Shown: positions 8,042-16,853, numbered from the stretch's first letter. The stretch is DNA of 43,404 nt from Erythrobacter sp. SD-21 (GCF_000181515.1 NZ_ABCG01000012.1:1-43404), one strand, 5' to 3'. Numbers and translations are program-made. Notes: generated by a model from the letters alone, not told the origin.

Positions 8042-9541
8042 TCAGCCGTCGAGCTTGGCCTTAAGCAGCTGGTTGACCACGGCGGGGTTCGCCTTGCCCT
8101 GCATGGCCTTCATCGTCTGGCCAACGAAGAAGCCGAACAGCTTGTCCTTGCCACCGCGATATTCGGCCACCTTGTCCTCGTTGGCCGCGATGATCTCGTC
8201 GATCTTCGCCTCGATCGCGCCCGTGTCGCTGACCTGCTTGAGACCGCGTTCGTCCGCGATGGCTTCGGGCTCCCCGCCCTCCTTGAGGACGATTTCGTAA
8301 ATCTCCTTGGCCTGACCGCCGGAGATTTCGCCCTTGTCCTGCATGGCGAGAATGCTGGCCTGCGCCCCAGCCGTGGCGTTGGCCATGTTGGCTTCCTCGC
8401 CGAGCGACTTAACCACGCCCGGCGCGACCGAGAGCGCCCAGTTGGCGACCTGCGTAGCGACCTTGGCTTCGGGCTTGCCGATCTTGGCGGCCGTGGCGGC
8501 GAGCAGCGTTTCGAAGCGTCCGAAAATCTCGACCTCGGCCGTCAGCTCGCGCGCGTTGTAGGGCGTGAGGCCGAGCTCGTTCTCATACCGGGCGCGCTTG
8601 GCGTCGGGCAGTTCGGGAAGCGAGGCGCGGCATTCCTCGATGAAGCTGTCGTCCAGCTCCAGCGGCAGCAGGTCGGGGTCTGGGAAGTAGCGATAATCAT
8701 GCGCGTCTTCCTTGGAACGCATGGTCCTCGTGGTGCCGGTGTTCGGGTCGAACAGGCGCGTTTCCTGGTCCACCGTGCCGCCGTTCTCGATCACATCGAC
8801 CTGGCGGTTGGCTTCGTATTCGATAACCTGCATCACGAAGCGCACCGAATTCACGTTCTTGGTTTCGGTTCGCGTGCCGAATTCCTCGCCCGGGCGGCGG
8901 ACACTGACGTTCACATCAGCCCGCATCGAGCCTTCTTCCATGTTCCCGTCGCACGATCCGACATAGCGCAGGATGCTGCGCAGCTTGCGGACATAGGCGC
9001 CCGCTTCCGCAGGGCTGCGCATGTCGGGCTTCGACACGATTTCCATCAGCGCGATGCCGGTGCGATTGAGATCGACATAGGACATGGTCGGATGTTGGTC
9101 GTGCATCAGCTTGCCCGCGTCCTGCTCGACGTGGATGCGCTCGATACCGATGACCTTGTCCTCAGCGATACCGGCCTTCTCGTCGGCCTCGATGTGCAGC
9201 GCGCCCTCGCCCACAATCGGGTGGTAGAGCTGGCTGATCTGATAGCCTTGCGGCAGATCGGCGTAGAAGTAGTTCTTGCGGTCGAACCGGCTCCACTTAT
9301 TGATCTGCGCTTCGATCGCCATGCCGGTGCGCACCGCCTGGCGGATGCATTCGCGGTTAGGAACGGGCAGCATGCCCGGCATCGCCGCATCGACGAGGCT
9401 GACCTGCGTGTTCGGTTCCGCCCCGAAGGCGGTCGAGGCGCCGCTGAACAGCTTGGCGTTCGAAGTCACCTGCGCGTGGACTTCAAGGCCAATCACGACC
9501 TCCCATTCGCCCGTTGCGCCCTGGATGCGGTATTCAGTCAT
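8042..9541 (-). CDS. gatB: Asp/Glu-tRNA amidotransferase subunit B
   Basis: A 499-residue protein with full-length GatB architecture. It binds Glu-tRNAGln or Asp-tRNAAsn, phosphorylates the misacylated residue and receives ammonia from GatA. The N-terminal catalytic cradle starts [11 protein letters not shown], and the family signature [14 protein letters not shown] lies near residue 160. The C-terminal YqeY-like tail ends with [17 protein letters not shown], conserved for tRNA binding. The gene follows gatA with a 65-codon membrane-protein gene between them and starts 8 bases before that small gene ends. Confidence 0.98.
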   Translation of the reverse strand: MTEYRIQGATGEWEVVIGLEVHAQVTSNAKLFSGASTAFGAEPNTQVSLVDAAMPGMLPVPNRECIRQAVRTGMAIEAQINKWSRFDRKNYFYADLPQGYQISQLYHPIVGEGALHIEADEKAGIAEDKVIGIERIHVEQDAGKLMHDQHPTMSYVDLNRTGIALMEIVSKPDMRSPAEAGAYVRKLRSILRYVGSCDGNMEEGSMRADVNVSVRRPGEEFGTRTETKNVNSVRFVMQVIEYEANRQVDVIENGGTVDQETRLFDPNTGTTRTMRSKEDAHDYRYFPDPDLLPLELDDSFIEECRASLPELPDAKRARYENELGLTPYNARELTAEVEIFGRFETLLAATAAKIGKPEAKVATQVANWALSVAPGVVKSLGEEANMANATAGAQASILAMQDKGEISGGQAKEIYEIVLKEGGEPEAIADERGLKQVSDTGAIEAKIDEIIAANEDKVAEYRGGKDKLFGFFVGQTMKAMQGKANPAVVNQLLKAKLDG

Positions 9542-9731
9542 CGGTTTTCTCGCTTTGCGTGACAGTCACGCGCCAATCTTTCTCTTCGACCGGAGGCTCA
9601 TACGGCGGAATCTGGCCATCGGGGCCGAACCGCGCCTCCCCGTGCTCCACATTGCGGGAGATGTAGAAGGCGAACGCCCCCGTCAGCACTACACCCGCAA
9701 CGATGATAAGCACCATCAACACTACCACCAT
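9534..9731 (-). CDS. 65-residue single-pass membrane protein between gatA and gatB
   Basis: The ATG at 9731 lies inside the last codons of gatA, and the stop (9534) lies inside the first codons of gatB, so the small gene bridges the two. The protein begins with a hydrophobic segment (residues 1-23, Val/Leu/Ile-rich). After it come a polar region with H-G-E-A-R-F-G, a Pro-rich P-P-Y-E-P-P-V and an acidic, Thr/Ser-rich tail. The gap between gatA and gatB exactly fits this frame, and overlaps on both sides favour real translation. No function is known to me; a type IV secretion or tRNA role cannot be claimed. Confidence 0.7.
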   Translation of the reverse strand: MVVVLMVLIIVAGVVLTGAFAFYISRNVEHGEARFGPDGQIPPYEPPVEEKDWRVTVTQSEKTDD

Positions 9732-11203
9732 TTCTCCGGCTGGGCCTCGAACCCGACGCGCTGCTGGATCGCGAGGCCTGCGTTGAGCACGCCCTGCTCG
9801 TCGAACGGACGCCCGACCAGCTGCAGGCCGAGCGGCAGGCCGTCCGGATTGACCGTGGCGGGCACGCTCATCGCCGGGAGACCGGCGAGCGATGCGGGAA
9901 CGGCGAAGACGTCGTTCAGATACATGGTCAGCGGGTCTTCGTTGAGCGAGCCCAGCGGGAAGCTGGCGGTCGGCGTGGTCGGCGCGAGGATCACGTCGCA
10001 CTCAGCGAAAGCCTTTTCGAAGTCCTGCGCCACCAAGGTGCGAATCTTCTGCGCCTGCGTGTAATAGGCGTCGTAGAAGCCGGCGCTCAGCACATAAGTG
10101 CCGATCAGTACGCGGCGCTTCACTTCGTCGCCGAAACCGGCGGCGCGGATGGCGGCATACATGTCCTGCAGGCCAGCGCCGTCGGGCAGGTCGCGCAGCC
10201 CGTAACGCACGCCGTCATAGCGCGCGAGGTTGGACGAGGCTTCGGCAGGCGCGATGATGTAATAGGCGGGCAGCGCGTATTTCGTGTGCGGCAGCGAGAC
10301 GTCGACGATTTCCGCGCCAGCGTCGCGCAGCATGGCCTTGCCCTGCTCCCAGCTGTCGAGGATCGCCTGGTCGGTGCCGTCCATCCGGTATTCGCGCGGG
10401 ATGCCGATCTTTTTGCCCTTGAGGTCTGCGGACAGGGTCGCTTCCCAATTGGGCACGTCCATCTGCAGGCTGGTCGCGTCCTTCGGATCGAAACCGGCCA
10501 TCGCTTCGAGCATGATCGCGCAGTCTTCGACCGAGCGCGCCATCGGGCCGGCCTGGTCGAGGCTGCTGGCAAAGGCGACGACGCCCCAGCGGCTGCAGCG
10601 GCCATAGGTCGGCTTGATGCCGCAAATGCCGGTGAAGGCGGCAGGCTGGCGGATCGAACCGCCGGTGTCGGTGCCGGTGGCGGCGGGCGCAATACGCGCA
10701 GCGACGGCGGAGGACGAACCGCCCGACGAACCGCCCGGGCTCATCGCGGCGTTGGTGCCGTCCTTCTTCCACGGCGAACTGACGTTGCCGAAGTAACTGG
10801 TTTCGTTGGACGACCCCATCGCGAACTGGTCGAGATTGAGCTTGCCGAGCATGCCCGCGCCTGCGTCCCACAGCTTCTGTGAGACGGTGCTCTCGTACTC
10901 GGGCTTGAAGCCTTCGAGGATGTGGCTGGCAGCGGTGGTTTGCACGCCCTTGGTGGCGAAGAGGTCCTTCATGCCGATGGGCACGCCGCCCATCTTGCCG
11001 AGGTCCTCACCCCTCGCGCGCTTCGCGTCCACCGCGTCGGCGGCGGTCAGCGCATGATCGGGCGTGGTGACGATAAAGGCGTTGAGTTCGGCGGCCGAAG
11101 CAACGGCCGCGTTGAAGCTTTCAGCCACTTCGCGCGCGGTAAAGTCGCCGCTGGCCACGCCGTCTCGGATGTCCTTGACACCAAGCTGAGTATAGGCGGT
11201 CAT
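9722..11203 (-). CDS. gatA: Asp/Glu-tRNA amidotransferase subunit A
   Basis: A 493-residue amidase-signature enzyme that hydrolyses glutamine and channels ammonia to GatB. The catalytic triad is visible: K79 in G-V-P-I-G-M-K-D, the cis-Ser about S159 in P-G-G-S-S-G-G-S, and nucleophile S183 in T-D-T-G-G-S-I-R-Q. The length is normal. The start codon overlaps the last base of gatC (both at 11203), so the two are coupled. Confidence 0.98.
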   Translation of the reverse strand: MTAYTQLGVKDIRDGVASGDFTAREVAESFNAAVASAAELNAFIVTTPDHALTAADAVDAKRARGEDLGKMGGVPIGMKDLFATKGVQTTAASHILEGFKPEYESTVSQKLWDAGAGMLGKLNLDQFAMGSSNETSYFGNVSSPWKKDGTNAAMSPGGSSGGSSSAVAARIAPAATGTDTGGSIRQPAAFTGICGIKPTYGRCSRWGVVAFASSLDQAGPMARSVEDCAIMLEAMAGFDPKDATSLQMDVPNWEATLSADLKGKKIGIPREYRMDGTDQAILDSWEQGKAMLRDAGAEIVDVSLPHTKYALPAYYIIAPAEASSNLARYDGVRYGLRDLPDGAGLQDMYAAIRAAGFGDEVKRRVLIGTYVLSAGFYDAYYTQAQKIRTLVAQDFEKAFAECDVILAPTTPTASFPLGSLNEDPLTMYLNDVFAVPASLAGLPAMSVPATVNPDGLPLGLQLVGRPFDEQGVLNAGLAIQQRVGFEAQPEKWW

Positions 11204-11505
11204 TATTCGATCACCTTGGGCACGCCGAAGAATCCGTGTTCGGCCACCGGTGCGTTGGCGAGCACATCCTCGCGGCGGCCGCCCGATGTTTCGGGGATGG
11301 CATCGACCACATCGTCGCGCAGGCGCAACGTGTTGGGGATGACCGCGGTCATCGGCTCGACGCCGGAGGTATCGACCTCGCCCAGCTGTTCGACCCAGTC
11401 GAGGATATTATTAAGTTCGGGGACCATCCGATCAAGCTCCTCGTCGCCCATCTTGATGCGGGCGAGCGAGGCGATCTTGGCTACTTCTTCGCGTGTGACT
11501 GACAT
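11203..11505 (-). CDS. gatC: Asp/Glu-tRNA amidotransferase subunit C
   Basis: A 100-residue GatC that wraps around the GatA/GatB interface. It has the typical N-terminus [14 protein letters not shown] and the later [18 protein letters not shown] at 11505 is preferred to an in-frame TTG two codons earlier. No ribosome site is seen just upstream; the leader may be very short (see the promoter candidate at 11514-11542). It is the first gene of the gat operon. Confidence 0.96.
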   Translation of the reverse strand: MSVTREEVAKIASLARIKMGDEELDRMVPELNNILDWVEQLGEVDTSGVEPMTAVIPNTLRLRDDVVDAIPETSGGRREDVLANAPVAEHGFFGVPKVIE

Positions 11506-11513
11506 GGGCAAGC

Positions 11514-11542
11514 GCCCTAGCCGCGCGCGGGATTCGCTTCAA
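11514..11542 (-). promoter_or_regulatory. Possible promoter of the gat operon
   Basis: On the minus strand TTGAAG (11537-11542) and TAGGGC (11514-11519) are spaced exactly 17 bp, and the start codon of gatC follows 8 bases later. The -35 matches four of six consensus bases but the -10 only two, so the case rests on spacing. If used, the gatC mRNA would be nearly leaderless, which would explain the missing ribosome site. Confidence 0.3.
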
Positions 11543-11567
11543 GCGGCGAAAGGCAGCTTGGCCCTCT

Positions 11568-12137
11568 CTATTCGCCCGGAGCTTCGGCTCCGGCTTCCGG
11601 CGCGCCCGGTGCACCTTGCGCGCCCATCATCGCCTGAAGCTGCATCATGCGCGCTTCGGCTTCCTGCCGGCTCATCACCTCGACAATCTCGACTTCGAAG
11701 ACGAGGTCGCTGTTCGGCGGGATCACCGAACCGGGCTGCGGGCTGTCGCCATAGGCCTGGTCGGAAGGGATTTCGATGCGGTACTTGCCGCCTTCGCGCG
11801 TCTGGAGCAGCCCGTCGAGGAAGCCGGGGATGACCGCGCCTTCCTCAATCACGAAAGGCGTGCCTTCGGGGAAGAGTTCGGGCGGCAGCGGGCTTTGCTG
11901 CGAACGGTCGAACTCCGTACCGTCGGGCAGCGTGCCGACATATTTCACGAAGGCGATATCGCCCATTTCGACCGCATCGCCTTCGCCCTCGACCAGCGTC
12001 TCGACTGACAGGCCCTTGGGCACGGCGGCCCATGCAAGGCCTGCGCCCAGCAGGATGGCGACAAGAACGCCGAGCCAGAGCTTGGTCAAGGAGCCCTTCT
12101 TGATGGGCTGAAGCGGAACGCGGGTGATCTCGGTCAT
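11568..12137 (-). CDS. Membrane-anchored FKBP-type peptidyl-prolyl isomerase
   Basis: A 189-residue protein with a short cytoplasmic N-terminus, one membrane helix (about 19-38) and an FKBP domain (about 45-155). The domain shows V-K-Y-V-G-T-L-P-D-G-T-E-F-D-R-S, V-I-P-G-F-L-D-G-L and the closing L-V-F-E-V-E-I-V-E-V. The enzyme would speed prolyl isomerisation of exported proteins at the periplasmic face. A Met/Gln/Ala-rich helix and an Ala/Pro/Glu tail follow. ATG at 12137 is preferred because in-frame codons upstream cross the rpsU terminator hairpin. It precedes gatC by 62 bases on the same strand. Confidence 0.92.
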   Translation of the reverse strand: MTEITRVPLQPIKKGSLTKLWLGVLVAILLGAGLAWAAVPKGLSVETLVEGEGDAVEMGDIAFVKYVGTLPDGTEFDRSQQSPLPPELFPEGTPFVIEEGAVIPGFLDGLLQTREGGKYRIEIPSDQAYGDSPQPGSVIPPNSDLVFEVEIVEVMSRQEAEARMMQLQAMMGAQGAPGAPEAGAEAPGE

Positions 12138-12158
12138 GCAATTTAGGTCCTGATACGC

Positions 12159-12184
12159 AAAGGGCGCGGATTTCTCCGCGCCCT
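12159..12184 (-). terminator. Terminator hairpin after rpsU
   Basis: A perfect 10-bp stem (12161-12170 with 12175-12184) with a 4-base loop is followed on the minus strand by a short TT(T)G stretch. It lies about 90 bases past the rpsU stop and just before the FKBP gene. The stem is strong and the U tract short. Confidence 0.6.
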
Positions 12185-12274
12185 CATGGCTTAGCTTGTA
12201 TGCTGGCGCAACGGGGTTTCCTGTTATCGGCCCGTCCGGGCGCAATACCGGCCCCCGCTTTTGCTAACGGCGCC

Positions 12275-12481
12275 TTACTTGATGCCGTCACGCTCCATGC
12301 GCTTGCGCTCAAGCTTGCGCGCGCGGCGAACGGCAGCAGCCTTTTCACGGGCGCGCTTTTCGCTGGGCTTCTCGTAGTGGCGACGCAGCTTCATTTCGCG
12401 ATACACGCCTTCACGCTGCAGCTTCTTCTTGAGCGCGCGGAGGGCCTGGTCGACATTGTTATCGCGAACCATGATCTGCAT
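12275..12481 (-). CDS. rpsU: 30S ribosomal protein S21
   Basis: A 68-residue, very basic protein with the conserved S21 start [19 protein letters not shown] and the Arg/Lys-rich tail. It binds the 30S platform near the anti-Shine-Dalgarno region. ATG at 12481 gives the usual alphaproteobacterial length; a TTG three codons upstream is rejected. It is monocistronic, with a terminator hairpin about 90 bases downstream. Confidence 0.97.
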   Translation of the reverse strand: MQIMVRDNNVDQALRALKKKLQREGVYREMKLRRHYEKPSEKRAREKAAAVRRARKLERKRMERDGIK

Positions 12482-12631
12482 AAACTTCAATACCTCGACT
12501 TTACGGGCCAGAGCCCGCCTCTAGCGGGGTATGCCTCCTTGAATTGGGCTTCGCCTGATAAACGAAAAACGCGCCGAATCCGTTCCGGACCGGCTCGAAC
12601 GGGGGCGCACATACGGATTCGCCTGCAAAAA

Positions 12632-12688
12632 GGCAAGCGCCAATGGGCGGGTTTCGCAAAGCCGCGCTTGCCGCTAGAGGCGAAACCC
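12632..12688 (+). promoter_or_regulatory. Candidate pseudoknot or switch RNA in the crcB leader
   Basis: Two perfect 9-bp complementary pairs are interleaved. Stem A pairs 12632-12640 with 12664-12672; stem B pairs 12649-12657 with 12680-12688. The order A-left, B-left, A-right, B-right is that of an H-type pseudoknot with loops of 8, 6 and 7 bases; alternatively the stems exclude each other. The right arm of B ends on the base before the crcB ATG, and the ribosome site (agagg, 12676-12680) lies between A-right and B-right. Stem B would therefore block ribosome entry and stem A alone would leave it open. A further 8-bp inverted repeat lies upstream (12575-12582 with 12614-12621). The fluoride riboswitch consensus, as I recall it, is not seen. 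Function is inferred from position. Confidence 0.55.
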
Positions 12689-13099
12689 ATGTCCTCCCTC
12701 TCCCCCCTCGTTGCAACCTTGCACGTCGCCATCGGCGGCGGAGTCGGGGCGGCGCTGCGTTACCAGACCGGCCGCGCGATGACGCAGTGGCTGGGGGCGC
12801 CAATCATTTCCGCCTTTCCTTTTGCCACGCTGGCGGTCAATGCGATCGGCAGCCTGCTGATGGGCGTCCTAGCCGGATGGCTGGCGCGCCACGGCGGTGA
12901 GAGTTCCGAACAGCTGCGCCTTCTCCTTGGCGTCGGCCTGCTCGGCGGGTTCACGACGTTCAGCGCCTTCAGCCTCGAAATGGTGCTGATGATCCAGCGC
13001 GGACAGTTTCTCTTCGCATCGCTGTACGCGGTGCTTTCCTTTGCGCTCGGCATCAGCGGTCTGATGGTGGGCCTAGCCATCATGAGGATCGCCGGGTGA
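12689..13099 (+). CDS. crcB: Fluoride ion exporter CrcB/Fluc
   Basis: A 136-residue four-helix membrane protein that forms dual-topology dimers and lets fluoride leave the cell. Family motifs are present: G-G-G-V-G-A-A-L-R-Y near the start, T-L-A-V-N-A-I-G-S-L-L-M-G in helix 2 with the conserved Asn, and G-G-F-T-T-F-S-A-F in helix 3 with the fluoride-track Phe residues. It starts at the ATG at 12689, after agagg at a spacing of eight, and heads a five-gene set whose next member starts inside its stop codon (GTGA). Its leader carries the interleaved inverted repeats at 12632-12688. Confidence 0.96.
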   Translation: MSSLSPLVATLHVAIGGGVGAALRYQTGRAMTQWLGAPIISAFPFATLAVNAIGSLLMGVLAGWLARHGGESSEQLRLLLGVGLLGGFTTFSAFSLEMVLMIQRGQFLFASLYAVLSFALGISGLMVGLAIMRIAG

Positions 13100-14226
13100 A
13101 GACCTCCGACGAAGTACGCAATTTCACCGTGGAGGCCGATGACGACGGCATCCGCCTCGACCGCTGGTTCAAGCGGCACCTGCCGCAGATCGGCTTCGGC
13201 ACGGTCAGCAAATGGGCGCGCACCGGGCAGATCCGTGTCGACGGCAGCCGCGCCAAACCGGACGACCGGTTGGCTCAGGGCCAGCAGATCCGCGTGCCCC
13301 CGGGCGGAGACGCGCCGCACAAGAAGCCCAAGCAGAAGCGCGAGCTGACCAAGGCCGAGATCGAGCAGGCCGAGGCCATGCTGATCGAGCAGACCAAGTC
13401 GGCGCTCGTCATCAACAAGCCCCCCGGCCTCGCCACGCAGGGCGGCACCAACACCTTCAACCACGTTGACGGCCTGCTCGACGCCTATATGGAAGAGGGC
13501 GAGGAACAGCGCCCTCGCCTCGTCCACCGGCTCGACAAGGACACCTCCGGCATCCTGCTGGTGGCGCGCACGCCCGGCAGCGCGGCTTTCTTCTCCAAGC
13601 GCTTCTCGGGCCGCTCGGCCAAGAAAATCTACTGGGCGCTGGTGGTCGGCGTGCCCGATATCCGGCAAGGCGTGATCGAGGCCCCGCTCGCCAAGCAGCC
13701 CGGTTCGGGCGGCGAGAAGATGCATGTCGACCACGAAGGCGGCGCGCCTGCCAAGACGAAATATCGCGTCGTCGAAAGCGCGGGCAAGAAAGTCGCCTGG
13801 CTCGAACTGCAGCCGATGACCGGCCGCACCCACCAGTTGCGTGTGCACTGCGCGGCGATGGGCCATCCGATCGTGGGCGACGGGAAATATGGCGGCAAAG
13901 AGGCCTTCCTTACCGGCTCGGTAAGCCGCAAGATGCATCTCCACGCCCGACGCCTGATTATCGACAGTCCGGATGGCGGCAAGCTCGATGTCACCGCCGA
14001 ACTGCCCGAACATTTCGCGGCAAGCATGGAGCAGATCGGCTTCGACGAAGGCGCGAGCGACGCCACTCCGATGCGCGACGATCCGCCGCCCAACACGCGC
14101 GAGGAAAAGAAGCAGAAGGCCCGTCAGCACGCCAAGAACTACCGCAAGGCCCAGCGCGGCCCGCGCCGTGCGCGCGGCGGCACGGGCGGCAAGCCCAAGG
14201 GACGCGGCGGAGCGAAGCGCACGTGA
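13096..14226 (+). CDS. RluA-family 23S rRNA pseudouridine synthase (RluC-like)
   Basis: A 376-residue enzyme that isomerises uridine in 23S rRNA. An S4 RNA-binding domain (about 17-70) is followed by the catalytic domain with R-L-V-H-R-L-D-K-D-T-S-G, nucleophile D147, and the G-R-T-H-Q-L-R-V-H-C motif. The last 45 residues form a Lys/Arg/Gly-rich tail that probably contacts RNA and is longer than in E. coli RluC. It begins with GTG in the crcB stop codon and overlaps the HAD gene by four bases. RluC is the likely subtype, but the target uridines cannot be read from sequence. Confidence 0.93.
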   Translation: MKTSDEVRNFTVEADDDGIRLDRWFKRHLPQIGFGTVSKWARTGQIRVDGSRAKPDDRLAQGQQIRVPPGGDAPHKKPKQKRELTKAEIEQAEAMLIEQTKSALVINKPPGLATQGGTNTFNHVDGLLDAYMEEGEEQRPRLVHRLDKDTSGILLVARTPGSAAFFSKRFSGRSAKKIYWALVVGVPDIRQGVIEAPLAKQPGSGGEKMHVDHEGGAPAKTKYRVVESAGKKVAWLELQPMTGRTHQLRVHCAAMGHPIVGDGKYGGKEAFLTGSVSRKMHLHARRLIIDSPDGGKLDVTAELPEHFAASMEQIGFDEGASDATPMRDDPPPNTREEKKQKARQHAKNYRKAQRGPRRARGGTGGKPKGRGGAKRT

Positions 14227-14876
14227 GCCGCCTCGTTGTCTTCGATTGCGACGGCACGCTCGTCGACGGGCAGGCGGCGATCTGCGACACGATGGACGAG
14301 GCCTTTGCGGCGGCAAAGCTGACCGCGCCCGATCGCAACGCGGTGCGCCGGATGGTCGGGCTCAGCCTGCCGCTGGCGTTGCGCGAACTGGCTCCGCACG
14401 CCAGCGAGGACCAGCACGCCATCGCGCTCGAAGCCTACAAGGCCGGTTACCGCGAGCGGCGGGTGACGGGCGTTCTCGAAGAACCGCTTTACGAAGGAAT
14501 GGCGGCGCTGATCGAGCGGCTGGCCGCGGCCGGCTGGCTGCTGGGCGTGGCGACCGGCAAGAGCGACCGGGGCCTCCACGCCTGCCTCGACACGCATTCG
14601 ATCAAGCACCACTTCGTTACCCTCCAGACCGCGGACCGCCACCCCTCCAAGCCCCATCCCGCGATGCTGAAAGAGGCGCTGGCACAAGCCGGAGTAGGCG
14701 CGGCGGAATCCGTGATGGTGGGCGACACCACATTCGACATAGAAATGGCCCGCGCCGCCAATGTCCGCGCGGTGGGCGTCGCCTGGGGCTATCACCAGCC
14801 GCACGAATTGATGGAGGCGGGCGCTGACGGCGTCGCCGAGACGATGGACCAGTTGGAGGAGATGATCCGTGGCTGA
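14223..14876 (+). CDS. HAD-superfamily hydrolase, subfamily IA
   Basis: A 217-residue phosphatase-like protein. Motif I is D-C-D-G-T-L-V-D at the N-terminus (nucleophile about D8), motif III the K-P-H-P region near 140, and motif IV G-D-T-T-F-D-I. A helical cap lies between motifs I and II. This layout matches phosphoglycolate-phosphatase-like enzymes, but the substrate cannot be assigned. The GTG start overlaps the preceding gene by four bases. The same order (crcB, RluA enzyme, HAD, ATP12) recurs in alphaproteobacteria as far as I recall. Confidence 0.92.
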   Translation: MSRLVVFDCDGTLVDGQAAICDTMDEAFAAAKLTAPDRNAVRRMVGLSLPLALRELAPHASEDQHAIALEAYKAGYRERRVTGVLEEPLYEGMAALIERLAAAGWLLGVATGKSDRGLHACLDTHSIKHHFVTLQTADRHPSKPHPAMLKEALAQAGVGAAESVMVGDTTFDIEMARAANVRAVGVAWGYHQPHELMEAGADGVAETMDQLEEMIRG

Positions 14877-15081
14877 AGCCGATCCCGCAATCCGCCGTTT
14901 CTACACGATCCAGATGCTGCGCCTCGGCGGTGCGATCCTCGTCGTGGGCGCGATCCTGATACTGACCCACACGGTGGAAGCGCCCGACATCGTCGGCTAT
15001 CTGCTGCTCCTCATCGGACTGGTGGACTTCTTCGTCGTCCCGATTGTCCTGTCACGCAAATGGAGCAGCCGCGCGCAATGA
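14869..15081 (+). CDS. 70-residue two-helix membrane protein
   Basis: A small protein with a polar N-terminus and two hydrophobic segments (about 16-36 and 43-62), ending in a basic S-R-K-W-S-S-R tail. It is probably an inner-membrane protein of unknown function. It overlaps the end of the HAD gene by eight bases, and its stop overlaps the ATP12 start (ATGA), so it is translated as part of the operon. Confidence 0.8.
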   Translation: MAEADPAIRRFYTIQMLRLGGAILVVGAILILTHTVEAPDIVGYLLLLIGLVDFFVVPIVLSRKWSSRAQ

Positions 15082-15776
15082 AGCGTTTCTACAAGGATGT
15101 CAGCACAGCAAAGACCGATCTCGGCTGGACGGTCTCGCTCGACGGGCGCCCGATCAAGACCCAAGGGGGCCAGCCGCAGGTCGTCCCGAGCGAGGCGCTG
15201 GCCGAGAAGCTCGCCGCCGAATGGAGCGGACAGGGCGAGACGATCGACCCCGCGGCCTTCCGTTTCCGCGACATGACCGATTACGCGCTCGACGTGGTGG
15301 CGCGCGACCGGGATAGCCTGGTCGAAAAATTGCTCGGCTACGCGGAGACCGATACGCTCTGCTTCCGCGCCGATCCCGAAGAGGCGCTCTATCGCCGCCA
15401 GCAGGAGGTTTGGGAGCCGATCCTCGAGGGGATGGAAGCGCGCGAGGGCGTGAAGCTCCACCGGATCAGCGGCATCCTCCACCGCCCGCAGATCGAGGGC
15501 ACGCGGGCCCGCCTCGCCGCGCGGCTGGAAGGGCTCGATCCTTTCACTCTCACCGCGCTGGAACAGGTTACCTTGCTCGCCGCGTCGCTCTGCATCGGGC
15601 TGGAAGCCTTGCAGCCCGGCGCCGATGGCGAGGCTTTGTGGGATGCCGCCAACCTAGAGGAAGACTGGCAGGCCGACCTCTGGGGCCGCGACGAAGAGGC
15701 CGAAGAACGACGCGCGAAACGCAAGGGCGATTTCCTTGCGGCGATGGAATTCCACCGGGCCGCAACCGCTGGCTGA
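15078..15776 (+). CDS. ATP12 family F1-ATPase assembly chaperone
   Basis: A 232-residue soluble chaperone, homologous to mitochondrial ATP12, which binds the F1 alpha subunit during ATP synthase assembly. It begins K-R-F-Y-K-D-V and has the family's L-D-G-R-P-I-K-T region, Y-A-E-T-D-T-L-C-F-R and W-E-P-I-L. It is common in alphaproteobacteria, consistent with mitochondrial ancestry. The ATG at 15078 overlaps the upstream stop (ATGA); an in-frame start at 15060 would overlap that gene more and is less likely. It ends the crcB operon. Confidence 0.93.
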   Translation: MKRFYKDVSTAKTDLGWTVSLDGRPIKTQGGQPQVVPSEALAEKLAAEWSGQGETIDPAAFRFRDMTDYALDVVARDRDSLVEKLLGYAETDTLCFRADPEEALYRRQQEVWEPILEGMEAREGVKLHRISGILHRPQIEGTRARLAARLEGLDPFTLTALEQVTLLAASLCIGLEALQPGADGEALWDAANLEEDWQADLWGRDEEAEERRAKRKGDFLAAMEFHRAATAG

Positions 15777-15881
15777 ACCTGCCTAAACCCTGCCCGCGCT
15801 TTAACCCTGCGCCGCAAGCCTTTGGGCAGACCTTTACTCTATGGTCCCTCCCGTCCGAAAGGTCGATTGGGAGCGTGGACG

Positions 15882-16238
15882 ATGGCTGTGAAGATCCTTG
15901 CGAGACTGGCTGCAATCGCGGCCGCGACTGGCTGCCTAGCGCCTGCTGCCTCGGCCACTGAAGACCGCCCATACATCTATTGCGTCGCCTCGGCCTCCAG
16001 CCCCGGCGGCAAGGCCTACTTCAGCGGCGTCCATCCCGGCACATGGGACCAGTATCCGGACGACGAGGACGCCTTCTTCCGCCATGTTTCGCAGCGCGTC
16101 GACGAAGCGGTCGAGCGCAGCACCACCTATTGCTACGCACTGGACACGTTCGACGAAGCGGGCCTCGACCGTCAGGAAGGCGTCGAGACGCTGCGCAAAG
16201 GCGGCTGGGAGCCGGTCGACCTGACCTGGCGGCCTTGA
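15882..16238 (+). CDS. Small exported protein of unknown function
   Basis: A 118-residue protein with a signal peptide (cleavage near residue 27, after S-A-T or A-S-A). The mature part is rich in aromatic and acidic residues, with a motif Y-I-Y-C-V-A-S and a second Cys in T-Y-C-Y-A-L, possibly a disulfide. ATG at 15882 is preceded by gggag about 11 bases upstream. The family is not recognised. The 105-base gap before it contains two near-copies of aaccctgc. Confidence 0.65.
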   Translation: MAVKILARLAAIAAATGCLAPAASATEDRPYIYCVASASSPGGKAYFSGVHPGTWDQYPDDEDAFFRHVSQRVDEAVERSTTYCYALDTFDEAGLDRQEGVETLRKGGWEPVDLTWRP

Positions 16239-16251
16239 TCGGCCTCGGGTT

Positions 16252-16836
16252 TTACCCAACCCACTCCGCAACCTGCCCGGCCACATCGTTCGCGGCCTGG
16301 TTCAGCGCCGGACCGACGCTCGACACATCGGCGGGCACACCGGGAACCACGGCTTCGAAGCGGCGGGTGACGACGGCGCTTCCCTCACCCGGGCGCACGG
16401 CGTCGAAGACCACGCGCACGCTGCCGTCGCGCGCGTCGTAGCCGAATGCGCGCAGCGTGCCGGTAAGGCGGTTCTCGGCGAGCGCGCCGGGATCGTCCCC
16501 GTCGATCACGACGCGGCTGGAGCGCGTGCGGATAGTCTCGGCCATCAGGCGGCGGAACAGGCGGGCAGGCTTTTCGACCCACACCGCGTCCTGGAGATAG
16601 GCGAGCTCGGTGTCGGTCACCTGCACCGGCACGCGGGTCACGTCGAGCGAACTGGGCGCTTGGAATTCCTGCAGCACCAGCGCCGTGCCCGCCGTGCTGG
16701 TCCCGCCCGTACCCGCAGGTGCGCTGGCGGTTGGCGTAAGGGTCAGCAGGCTTTCGGGCGGTTCGCTGCCGAAGGAAAGGCAGCCGCCCAAAAGCAGGGC
16801 AGGCGCGATAATGGCGAATTTGAAGTGCTTGATCAT
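16252..16836 (-). CDS. ABC-type transport auxiliary lipoprotein (PqiC/DUF330-like)
   Basis: A 194-residue lipoprotein with a lipobox L-G-G-C at about residues 16-19. The mature domain has the PqiC/DUF330 features: an early P-x-x-L-L-T-L-T-P stretch, strand-rich segments with R-V-P-V-Q-V-T-D-T-E-L-A-Y and a later N-R-L-T-G-T-L-R. It is likely the outer-membrane partner of the Mla-type importer encoded beside it. ATG at 16836 is chosen for the short signal peptide and the gaggga site; an in-frame GTG at 16857 overlaps the mlaD stop (GTGA) and is an alternative. Confidence 0.85.
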   Translation of the reverse strand: MIKHFKFAIIAPALLLGGCLSFGSEPPESLLTLTPTASAPAGTGGTSTAGTALVLQEFQAPSSLDVTRVPVQVTDTELAYLQDAVWVEKPARLFRRLMAETIRTRSSRVVIDGDDPGALAENRLTGTLRAFGYDARDGSVRVVFDAVRPGEGSAVVTRRFEAVVPGVPADVSSVGPALNQAANDVAGQVAEWVG

Positions 16837-16853
16837 CGCGTCTTTCCCTCGGC

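Noticed and set aside
12649..12688. Rho-independent terminator in the crcB leader
   Set aside because: The hairpin is not followed by a T run and the stem abuts a start codon.
12600..12688. Canonical fluoride riboswitch upstream of crcB
   Set aside because: The conserved GATGG, AACCGC and TGATG-type segments that I remember for this motif are not seen.
12760..14316. 518-codon open frame antisense to crcB and the pseudouridine synthase
   Set aside because: The sense genes have clear family motifs; the antisense frame is a composition artefact.
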